From positions 1-5,072 of the forward strand of contig CAKZMS010000289.1 of NCBI GenBank assembly GCA_937128785.1: a stretch of DNA of 5,072 nt. Direction: 5' to 3'. The position numbers and the translations under genes were made by a program. Under the pieces are notes generated by a model that made no database searches, was not told the DNA's origin, and saw only the letters and a program-made list of their open reading frames with translations. The stretch is from an uncultured Opitutaceae bacterium (GTDB taxonomy: Bacteria; Verrucomicrobiota; Verrucomicrobiia; Opitutales; Opitutaceae). Positions 1 through 5,072 of this stretch are shown here, piece after piece. Position 1 is the stretch's first letter, and every line of letters starts with the position of its first letter.

Positions 1-399
1 CAAAACGTCGGCGATCGTTTTGTCGGCGTGCACCGTAATGGGATCCTGGATGAGTCCGTGGATGTGCCGCTTCACGCGGGCCACTTCCTTCACCTGATCG
101 CGGGGCTGCATGTTGTAGTGGATGAGCCCCATCCCGCCGTTCAGCGCCATCGCGGTGGCCATGCGCGACTCGGTGACGGTATCCATATCCGACGAGAGGA
201 TGGGGATAGGCAGCTCGATGTGCTCCGAAAGGGTCGTCGATGGGTCGGCGTCCTTCGGCAAAATATCCGAGAATCGGGTGGCCAGGGAGACGTCATCAAA
301 TGTGAGTCCCACCGGTTGATTGGCGGCGAAAAATTTATCGGCCGATTGATAGAATCCGGCGTCGAACGATTCGGAAGAAGACGATGCAACCTTAGTCAT
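1..399 (-). CDS. guaB: IMP dehydrogenase, N-terminal part (cut by window edge)
   Basis: Catalyses NAD-dependent oxidation of IMP to XMP, the committed step of cytosolic GMP synthesis. Only the first 133 codons are present; the gene runs off the left edge with no stop. Reading the minus strand from ATG at 399 gives a leader of about 30 residues, then GLTFDDVSL (31-39), the start of the TIM barrel. [14 protein letters not shown] (65-78) follows, then [10 protein letters not shown] (88-97), then IQDPITV at about residue 116, where the first CBS domain begins. These are the expected IMP dehydrogenase motifs in the right order; the catalytic cysteine loop and flap lie outside the window. The usual bacterial motif is SAAMDTVTE or SSPMDTVTE, so the Asp at residue 71 is a variant. 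I chose this ATG because the homologous region starts soon after it; no clear Shine-Dalgarno is visible. The gene is divergent from menC. Family assignment is firm. Confidence 0.95.
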   Translation of the reverse strand, partial: MTKVASSSSESFDAGFYQSADKFFAANQPVGLTFDDVSLATRFSDILPKDADPSTTLSEHIELPIPILSSDMDTVTESRMATAMALNGGMGLIHYNMQPRDQVKEVARVKRHIHGLIQDPITVHADKTIADVL

Positions 400-513
400 G
401 AGTTGCCGGGAACGGAATAAGCGCGTGAGCACAGGGTGCAAGAAGGAATCACGACTCGAGTCGAGATCGGATTCGATTTTGCCCGGAATCCGGTTCAAGT
501 CTTGCTGAATCCG
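400..513. promoter_or_regulatory. Divergent guaB/menC intergenic region with a 12-bp palindrome
   Basis: These 114 bases separate the guaB start from the preferred menC start, so they should hold outward promoters for both. I see no convincing -35/-10 pair. On the minus strand, TTGCAC and TATTCC are 16 bases apart but match consensus poorly. A perfect 12-bp palindrome, CGACTCGAGTCG, lies at 452-463 and could be an operator, but a palindrome of this length is expected about once by chance in 5 kb. The region is also open in the menC frame from 436, so part could be coding if menC starts at that GTG. Confidence 0.25.
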
Positions 514-1515
514 ATGACAGGTCAGCTCTCCTACGAACGCTACACCTTGCCCTTTCGCGCCCCCTTGCGAACGGCCCATGGGCCGTGGGTGAGCCGGGAG
601 GGGTTTTGGCTGGCGTGGAAGACGGAATCGGGAGTGGTGCGTTCCGAAGCCGCCCCTATTCCGGGCTTTGGCGGCATGAGTATGGCGGAGATTCAGGCGG
701 GGTTGGAGCGGCTCGGCTCCGAGCCGACCGAAAGCGATTTGCAATTGGCGATGCAGCAGGGTGGGGAGTTGGCCTTCGCTCTAGGCAGCCTGAACTCGGA
801 TTGGCGCGACTGGGTGCAGGAGGGGCCGGACTATGTGCCGGTGGCGGGACTGCTGCCGGCGGGGAGGGCGGCCTTCGAGCGAGTCGATTCTCTGCTCGAA
901 CTCGGATTTCGCACGTTTAAGTGGAAGGTAGGAGTTGGCGACCCTCGCGACGAACAGGGAATGTTGGACGATTTGCTGGGAGCGATGCCGGATGGAGCCA
1001 GAGTGCGATTGGACGCCAATGGGGGGTGGGATCGGCGCACCGCGGAACGGTGGCTGTCGGTGTGCGCCGATCGCCCGAACATCGAGTTTATCGAGCAACC
1101 TTGTGCCGCTGATGCGGTTGATTTGCTCCTGGGCTTGGCGGGCGATTATCCCGTGACGCTGGCCTTGGATGAAGCCGTGTTGGGCCAGGCGGATTTTGTG
1201 CGGTGGCGCGACCTGGGCTGGCCGGGAGTATATGTCATCAAACCTGCACTGTGGGGAAATCCGTGCGATCTCATTACCACCATGCGCGAGACCAAGGCCG
1301 ACGTTGTCATATCATCCGCCTTGGAAACCCGGGTTGGCGCCCGCGTCACCCTGGCGGTGGCGTTTGCACTTGGTGGTGGAGAGGCCCGGGCTGCTGGCGT
1401 GGGCGTTTGGCCGTTGTTTGTCGATGCGACCTACGACGGACCGCACGCTCTGCCATTTCTCAAGCGCGAGGCTGTGCTGGCTCTCGCTGATAACTTAGCC
1501 GAAGGCAGTCGATGA
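514..1515 (+). CDS. menC: o-Succinylbenzoate synthase (MenC), enolase superfamily
   Basis: Dehydrates SHCHC to o-succinylbenzoate in menaquinone synthesis; cytosolic and Mg-dependent. Numbered from ATG 514 (333 aa), the capping domain opens with [17 protein letters not shown] and reaches PIPGFGG near residue 50. The barrel then carries the full enolase-superfamily set: KWK (K136, K138), metal ligands D167 (RLDANGGW), E194 (IEFIEQP) and D219 (LALDE), and the opposite lysine K243 (VIKPALWG). SSALETRVG near 267-275 is the substrate-binding loop. The spacing closely matches what I recall of the E. coli MenC residues K131/K133, D161, E190, D213 and K235. Related dipeptide epimerases share this fold, but the menE neighbour favours MenC. 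The frame stays open upstream to GTG 436, yet those 26 residues do not look like the family, so I prefer 514. No good Shine-Dalgarno supports either start. The TGA overlaps the menE ATG. Confidence 0.9.
   Translation: MTGQLSYERYTLPFRAPLRTAHGPWVSREGFWLAWKTESGVVRSEAAPIPGFGGMSMAEIQAGLERLGSEPTESDLQLAMQQGGELAFALGSLNSDWRDWVQEGPDYVPVAGLLPAGRAAFERVDSLLELGFRTFKWKVGVGDPRDEQGMLDDLLGAMPDGARVRLDANGGWDRRTAERWLSVCADRPNIEFIEQPCAADAVDLLLGLAGDYPVTLALDEAVLGQADFVRWRDLGWPGVYVIKPALWGNPCDLITTMRETKADVVISSALETRVGARVTLAVAFALGGGEARAAGVGVWPLFVDATYDGPHALPFLKREAVLALADNLAEGSR
1501..1515 (+). promoter_or_regulatory. menE ribosome-binding site and ATGA coupling junction
   Basis: GAAGG at 1501-1505 sits six bases upstream of the menE ATG (1512-1514), and the menC stop TGA (1513-1515) shares bases with that start. 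The ATGA overlap implies that ribosomes finishing menC can reinitiate on menE. It is the only clear Shine-Dalgarno among the gene starts in this window. Confidence 0.7.
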
Positions 1516-2717
1516 ATCGCGCGGATTTCGCTCAATTGCTCGGTGGCGCCCGGAGCGATAGCCCAAGCGCAGCCGTCGTCGAAGCAGCAGAGCCGGCAAA
1601 GTGGCGACAAGCATTTGCCGATGCGGCCGGCGGCCGCGGTCCCGTCTTTTTGAGCAATCCGGATTGGGGAAATCGCGAACGGGCGGAATTCGCCGCTTTA
1701 ATAAATCGCCCCAGTGAGGATTGGGATCCGGAACGGGGTTGGTTGATGATTCCGTCCGGCGGATCCAGTGGGCGCATCAAGCTGGCCCGACACGATCAGT
1801 TCACCTTGTTGGCCGCGGTGCGAGGCTATCAGTCATTTTTTAACGAGTCGGCGGTTTCAGCGGTCGGTGTATTGCCCCTGCACCACGTGGGCGGACTGAT
1901 GGGGTGGCTGCGGTCCGCCCTGACCGGCAGCGAGTTTGTCGACGGCGAATGGCAAAGAATCAAAGACCAGCCGGATTCACGACCGAGCGCAGAAGGCAAA
2001 ACGATCTCGTTGGTCCCGACCCAGTTGAAAACCCTTCTCGAGCACGATGCAGGGGTGGACTGGCTGCGAAGCTTCACTCGGGTCCTGATTGGGGGGGCGA
2101 GTATGAACACAACCTTGGCTCAACGGGCCCGCCACGCCGGAGTGAAGTTGGTCCGGACCTACGGCGCGACCGAAACGGCGGCGATGGTGGCAGCGGGGGA
2201 TGGTCGTAGTGAATCCCCCGGAGACATCCAAGGCCTGAAGGCCCTTTCCCATGCCTCGATCCGGTTCGACGATCAGGGACAGATAGAAGTGCGGGGCGAC
2301 TCGGTGTGTCGCGGCTATTGGCCGGATAAATCCGACCCTTCACCTGTCTGGCGTTCAGGAGACTTGGGCCGATTTATTGATGAGGATCGAATTCAGATCA
2401 TCGGCCGGGCTGACGATTTGATCATCACCGGGGGGGAAAAGGTGAATCCGCTCGAGGTGGAATCCGTGCTGCAGTCTCTGGTCGGAGACGAACGCGTAGC
2501 TGTCTTGGGCCTACCGGATTCGAAGTGGGGCCAGCAGGTGGTCGCAGTTTTTCACCCGGACGTGCAACTTGATTTGAACCAACTTAAGGAACGAGGGCAG
2601 GAGCAACTTGCGCCGTTCAAATGGCCTAAGCAGGCGTATGTTTGTGATCCTTGGCCGGTCAATGTTCTCGGAAAACTCAACCGCTCCAAGCTCCGCGCCG
2701 CCATCGAATCGGCATGA
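1512..2717 (+). CDS. menE: o-Succinylbenzoate-CoA ligase (MenE), ANL superfamily
   Basis: Adenylates o-succinylbenzoate with ATP and transfers it to CoA, giving OSB-CoA for MenB. The 401 residues show the acyl-adenylate motifs in order: P-loop PSGGSSGRIK (81-90), LPLHHVGGL (121-129), VLIGGA (191-196), TYGATE (216-221), RSGDLG with Asp284 (281-286), hinge GRADDLIITGGEKVNP (298-313), and C-terminal GKLNR with probable catalytic Lys388 (387-391). It is shorter than E. coli MenE (about 450 aa), mainly because little precedes the P-loop, but all catalytic parts are present. The P-loop is the PTGGSSG-like form I associate with cyanobacterial and related MenE rather than the usual TSGTTGxPK. The start is well supported: GAAGG at 1501-1505 lies six bases before the ATG, which overlaps the menC stop as ATGA. 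General acyl-CoA ligase is the alternative, but the coupling to menC makes MenE likely. Confidence 0.9.
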   Translation: MNRADFAQLLGGARSDSPSAAVVEAAEPAKWRQAFADAAGGRGPVFLSNPDWGNRERAEFAALINRPSEDWDPERGWLMIPSGGSSGRIKLARHDQFTLLAAVRGYQSFFNESAVSAVGVLPLHHVGGLMGWLRSALTGSEFVDGEWQRIKDQPDSRPSAEGKTISLVPTQLKTLLEHDAGVDWLRSFTRVLIGGASMNTTLAQRARHAGVKLVRTYGATETAAMVAAGDGRSESPGDIQGLKALSHASIRFDDQGQIEVRGDSVCRGYWPDKSDPSPVWRSGDLGRFIDEDRIQIIGRADDLIITGGEKVNPLEVESVLQSLVGDERVAVLGLPDSKWGQQVVAVFHPDVQLDLNQLKERGQEQLAPFKWPKQAYVCDPWPVNVLGKLNRSKLRAAIESA

Positions 2718-2730
2718 GCTTGAGCCCCAC

Positions 2731-2795
2731 GGGGTCAGCGTCGTTAAATTGTGCATGAAGGCGCAGCCGCAATGCACCATTTCCGACCTGACCCC
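2731..2795 (+). repeat. REP-like imperfect hairpin, copy A (between convergent menE and menI)
   Basis: A 65-bp imperfect inverted repeat. Left arm 2731-2756 pairs with right arm 2772-2795: GGGGTCAG with CTGACCCC, GTCG with CGAC, AAAT with ATTT, and GTGCAT with ATGCAC. C2739 is bulged, TT faces C in a small internal loop, and T2750 faces C2778. The apical loop 2757-2771 can form a minor GGC/GCC stem around GCA. A second copy with the same architecture and orientation lies at 3271-3337. The element fills most of the 94-bp gap between two convergent genes and could help stop transcription from both sides, although no U-run follows it. GGGGTC...GACCCC palindromes of this kind resemble REP sequences mobilised by RAYT (Y1-type) transposases; no such transposase is in the window. 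Confidence 0.8.
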
Positions 2796-2811
2796 TTCAA
2801 GGCGCCGCCTA

Positions 2812-3219
2812 CTACTCACCTACCCACTGGCCCAGCTGATCGGGCAGGGCGGTCTTGGCCCGGGTGCTGGAATTGATGCACACGTGCTCAGTAGTGATGA
2901 CCGCCGCCCGTTTTTCAGGAGGTCCGATTTTCCAAATCGTGTAATCGATTTTGAAGGCGTGCTCAGCCGTGCGAACGGGCGACACCTCAACCCGGATCCG
3001 TTCTCCTGTTGTGAGAGGACGCAGATAGGACGCTTCACTCTTCGCGATCGGGATCACCAAACCGGTGTCCTTAAAAAACTGAGCCAAGGGCAACCCGTGA
3101 TCTCCCAGCGCCTCTTCATAGGCCTCGTGGGCAATCGCGAGATAACGGGCGAAAAACACGACCCCGGCAGCGTCCGTATCCGAGAAGTGAATCGTGCGAT
3201 GATAGGAAAAGGCGGACAT
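2812..3219 (-). CDS. menI: Hot-dog (4HBT) acyl-CoA thioesterase, probable DHNA-CoA hydrolase
   Basis: A 135-aa single-domain hot-dog thioesterase, starting at ATG 3219 and ending at TAG 2812. The active-site motif HFSDTDAAGVVFFARY spans residues 11-26, with Asp16 in the position of the catalytic aspartate of the YbgC/4-hydroxybenzoyl-CoA thioesterase family. HEAYEEAL (31-38) forms the start of the central helix, and TTEHVCINSSTRAKTALP near the C terminus is the last strand. From memory, the N terminus (FSYHR...DTDAAGVVFF), the HEAYE helix and the TTxHVCI strand match cyanobacterial DHNA-CoA thioesterase (Synechocystis Slr0204) closely. With menC-menE adjacent, the likely substrate is 1,4-dihydroxy-2-naphthoyl-CoA. 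It is convergent to menE, so it is not in that operon. No strong Shine-Dalgarno precedes it. The alternative is a YbgC-like thioesterase of unknown substrate; the fold is certain, the substrate inferred. Confidence 0.75.
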   Translation of the reverse strand: MSAFSYHRTIHFSDTDAAGVVFFARYLAIAHEAYEEALGDHGLPLAQFFKDTGLVIPIAKSEASYLRPLTTGERIRVEVSPVRTAEHAFKIDYTIWKIGPPEKRAAVITTEHVCINSSTRAKTALPDQLGQWVGE

Positions 3220-3235
3220 GGGATTTCAGTCTCAG

Positions 3236-3260
3236 GTCAAAAGGTCGATTGTCAAAGGTC
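3236..3260 (-). promoter_or_regulatory. Direct repeat with TTGACA in the menI upstream region
   Basis: On the plus strand GTCAAAAGGTC (3236-3246) is followed by GTCAAAGGTC (3251-3260), two near-identical units about 15 bases apart and 17 bases upstream of the menI start. On the minus strand this reads GACCTTTGAC then GACCTTTTGAC and contains a perfect TTGACA at 3255-3250. No good -10 hexamer lies 16-18 bases downstream of it, so the promoter call is weak. The tandem units could be a regulator site. Confidence 0.3.
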
Positions 3261-3270
3261 CGCGCATGGC

Positions 3271-3337
3271 GGGGTCGGCGTCGTTAAAATGTTAATGAAG
3301 ACCGCAGGTCGTAATTAATATTTTCCGACCCGACCCC
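3271..3337 (+). repeat. REP-like imperfect hairpin, copy B (between menI and polX)
   Basis: A 67-bp second copy of the element at 2731-2795, in the same orientation. Left arm 3271-3296 pairs with right arm 3314-3337: GGGGTCGG with CCGACCCC, GTCG with CGAC, AAAAT with ATTTT, and TTAAT with ATTAA. The bulged C (3279) and the TT/C internal loop sit at the same places as in copy A. The apical part forms GACC-GCA-GGTC (3300-3310), again around a GCA loop. Differences from copy A in the stem are largely compensatory. It lies 51 bases upstream of the menI start, between the divergent menI and polX genes, so a simple terminator role is less obvious than for copy A. Both copies are followed by TTC. 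Confidence 0.8.
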
Positions 3338-3483
3338 TTCTTCCGTGAGCAAACAGGTATTCCATGCGCTCCGAGCAGCCGAGTGGCAGTAGCCAAGAGC
3401 GTGGCCCCCGTCGCAGTTGAGTGCAGCAAAGATACCGTCCCCTCGTCAGCCGTTGCTTTGGAGCCATCAGATTTTTCACACTC
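3338..3483. other. Unassigned intergenic stretch upstream of polX
   Basis: About 146 bases between the second hairpin and the 9-bp repeats. I see no gene, no convincing promoter and no terminator here. On the minus strand it is open as part of a 100-codon frame (3594-3292), but that frame runs through the hairpin, this stretch, the 9-bp repeats and the start of polX, so it looks like chance reading of repeats rather than a gene. The stretch may itself be a dispersed repeat; a copy-number search in the genome would tell. Confidence 0.4.
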
Positions 3484-3510
3484 TTTCGTGTATTTCGTGT
3501 TTTTCGTGGT
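3484..3510 (+). repeat. Three-unit 9-bp tandem repeat TTTCGTGNN
   Basis: Three consecutive units, TTTCGTGTA (3484-3492), TTTCGTGTT (3493-3501) and TTTCGTGGT (3502-3510), followed by TAAA. The repeat ends 11 bases before the polX ATG, so it lies in or next to the leader. Read on the minus strand it encodes TTKNTKYTKE, a string I recall from many spurious database proteins, especially from Verrucomicrobiota, Planctomycetota and other soil or water bacteria. That makes it one member of a widely dispersed intergenic repeat family of unknown function, and a weak lineage marker. Confidence 0.75.
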
Positions 3511-3521
3511 TAAATCCCCCC

Positions 3522-5072
3522 ATGACCAAAAACGAAATCGCCGAAGTGCTGGAGGATATCGGGACGTTACTCGAACTGAAGGGCGAGAACCCATTCAAGA
3601 TCCGCGCCTATGGTAGCGGCGCACGTATCCTCGAATCCATGGAGCAGGATGAGGTGGAGCGCCTCATCGAAGCGGACGATTTGGACTCGGTGAAAGGGAT
3701 CGGCGCAGCGCTCGCGCAAAAGATCGGCGAGCTCCACGCCACCGGGAAACGAGAGTTCTACGAAAACCTGAAAGATTCCATCGCTCCAGGATTAGTGGAG
3801 ATGCTCGAAGTGCCCGGACTGGGCGCGAAAAAGATCAAGGCCATTCACGAGAAGCTGGGTATCGATACCATGGCAGGTCTAGCGGAGGCGTGTGCGGATG
3901 GCCGAGTGGCGGGGTTGGCGGGGTTTGGAGAATAATCCGCCACCAAAATATCCGAGGGTATTCGCAATCGGGAAGCCTACGGAAAACGGCATTTGTGGTG
4001 GCTGGCCCAAGAGGTGGGGCAGCCTATTGTGGAGGGTTTGCGGAAACTGCCGGCCGTCGACCGGGCAGAGTCGGCCGGGAGCTCGCGTCGCGGCATGGAA
4101 ACGGTAGGCGATTTGGACTTCATTGTGGCGTCTGATGAACCGGAACCGGTGATGACCTGGTTTTGTGAACTGCCGGAAGTGAAAGAGGTCACGGCTCGCG
4201 GGGAGACCAAATCCAGTGTGCGTTTTGCCAGTGGCCTCCAAGCGGATCTACGGATTGTGCCGCCGGCGCAGTTTGTTTTCGCCCTCCATCACTTCACGGG
4301 ATCGAAGGACCACAATGTCGCCATGCGCCAGCGCGCCTTGGACCGAGGCTACAGCATGTCGGAATGGGGACGCGTTCCTTCAGAAGGTGAGGGCACTGCT
4401 AAGGAAAAGGCGGAACGCGGCGAAAGTCTCCCGGCCGAAAGCGAGGAAGATCTGTTCCGGCACTTGGACATGACCTTTGTGCCGCCGGCACTGAGAGAAG
4501 GGCGGGGCGAGATCGAAGCGGCGGCGGAAGGTGCGTTGCCGGACTTGGTCAAACTCAGCGATCTGAAGGGCGCTTTTCACCACCACACTGATGCCAGTGA
4601 TGGAAAAGCGACGCTGGCGGAGATGACCGCAGCAGCCGAAGCCCTCGGTTGGGACTATTTGGGCATCGCCGACCATTCCAAAGCGAGTTTTCAAGCCAAC
4701 GGTCTCGATGAGGAGCGACTCGCCCGTCAGATCGAAAAAATTCGCGAGCTCAACGCTTCGGGCGATTACCGCACCCATGTGTTCGCCGGATCCGAAGTCG
4801 ATATCCTGACCGACGGCAAACTGGATTTCGCAGACGAGGTTATGGCTGAACTCGATTACGTCGTCGCGTCGGTCCACAATGCGTTTTCCCAGGACGAAGC
4901 GACCATGACTGCGCGGATCATCAAAGCCGTGGAAAACGAATACGTCACGATGTTGGGTCACCTGACCGGAAGGATTCTGCTGCGCCGGGAAGCTTATAAA
5001 GCGGATGTGGAGAAAATCATCGATGCCGCGATCGCGAGTGGAACGATCATCGAGTTGAACGCCAGCCCCTGG
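3522..5072 (+). pseudogene. polX: DNA polymerase/3'-5' exonuclease PolX, interrupted by an in-frame TAA and cut by window edge
   Basis: PolX fills short gaps in DNA repair; bacterial members join a family-X polymerase to a PHP phosphoesterase. From ATG 3522 (MTKNEIAEVLEDIG) there are 137 codons of the 8-kDa/helix-hairpin-helix region (VKGIGAALAQKIGEL; VPGLGAKKIKAIHEKLGI; GLAGFGE), then TAA at 3933-3935. The same frame continues 379 codons to the window end with no further stop. Counting through, the palm has the metal Asps D197 and D199 (GDLDF) and D242 (ADLRIV), then FTGSKDHN (258-265). The PHP domain has HHH (353-355), SDG (359-361), DH (384-385), E425, H452 and H480 (GHLTGR). Relatives read GFGEKT, so the TAA most likely replaces a Lys codon. 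B. subtilis PolX is about 570 aa, so roughly 50-60 residues lie beyond the edge. No frameshift is seen. Identity is firm; whether it is a pseudogene, a base error or read through is open. Confidence 0.88.
3933..3935 (+). other. polX: In-frame TAA within polX (codon 138)
   Basis: The reading is GGA GAA TAA TCC GCC ACC AAA ATA. Protein similarity continues on both sides in the same frame: GLAGFGE before it, and [20 protein letters not shown] after it. A single substitution (AAA to TAA) explains it without an insertion or deletion. The stop falls near the boundary between the helix-hairpin-helix region and the palm. The next in-frame ATG is at 4095, inside the catalytic [14 protein letters not shown] motif, so efficient restart to give a complete palm is unlikely. 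Confidence 0.9.

Noticed and set aside
400..440. Sigma-70 promoter for guaB (TTGCAC/TATTCC, minus strand)
   Set aside because: The -10 matches only three of six consensus bases and the implied leader is very short; too weak to call.
436..513. N-terminal extension of MenC from GTG 436
   Set aside because: The 26 extra residues do not resemble the MenC N terminus, and no Shine-Dalgarno is placed for GTG 436; the ATG at 514 fits family length.
2790..2812. Classical Rho-independent terminator after hairpin A
   Set aside because: A stem is present, but neither strand shows a T-run following it, so only a possible, non-canonical termination role is noted.
2608..3318. Plus-strand 236-codon open frame spanning the menE end, hairpin A and antisense menI
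   Set aside because: It overlaps two well-supported genes, has no recognisable domain, and its translation crosses the hairpin repeat; it is a shadow of menI.
3417..3521. Upstream start for polX at 3417
   Set aside because: The added residues translate the unassigned intergenic stretch and the 9-bp repeats; PolX homology begins at MTKNEIAE (3522).
3933..3935. Reassignment of TAA as a sense codon in this organism
   Set aside because: The two complete menC-menE genes end in TGA and menI in TAG, so the window neither shows nor excludes it; a single mutation or base error is far simpler.
4380..4961. Minus-strand 193-codon open frame
   Set aside because: Antisense to the clear PolX thumb and PHP domain; no family signature in its translation.

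Overview
The window is an ordinary bacterial chromosomal stretch, fairly GC-rich. It carries a divergently transcribed guaB 5' end, a two-gene menaquinone operon (menC-menE), a convergent hot-dog thioesterase that is probably the DHNA-CoA hydrolase of the same pathway (menI), and a PolX-family DNA polymerase gene interrupted by one in-frame stop. The best taxonomic guess is Verrucomicrobiota (Opitutae-like), at moderate to low confidence. It rests on the intergenic 9-bp TTTCGTG repeat, the GGGGTCRGCGTCG hairpins, the IMP dehydrogenase variant SSDMDTVTE and weak ribosome-binding sites. No 16S or marker-gene comparison was possible.

Layout: 1-399 (minus) is the N-terminal 133 codons of IMP dehydrogenase, cut by the window edge. 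400-513 is a short divergent intergenic region. 514-1515 (plus) is menC, overlapping menE (1512-2717, plus) by four bases (ATGA), which suggests translational coupling. 2718-2811 separates menE from the convergent thioesterase gene and is mostly filled by a 65-bp imperfect hairpin. 2812-3219 (minus) is the thioesterase gene. 3220-3521 is a 302-bp intergenic region holding a short direct repeat, a second 67-bp copy of the hairpin, about 135 bp of unassigned sequence and a three-unit 9-bp tandem repeat that ends 11 bases before polX. 3522-5072 (plus) is polX, reading through a TAA at codon 138 and running off the window.

How the genes fit: MenC makes o-succinylbenzoate (OSB), MenE activates it to OSB-CoA, MenB (not in the window) cyclises it to DHNA-CoA, and MenI hydrolyses that to DHNA. 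Three late steps of menaquinone synthesis are therefore encoded within 2.7 kb, on two strands. guaB (purine synthesis) and polX (DNA repair) look like unrelated housekeeping neighbours.

No new multi-gene system is evident. The most interesting signals are non-coding: two hairpins in the same orientation bracket menI and differ by compensatory base-pair changes, which points to a mobile or structured repeat family of REP/RAYT type. The polX nonsense codon is the other point worth checking.
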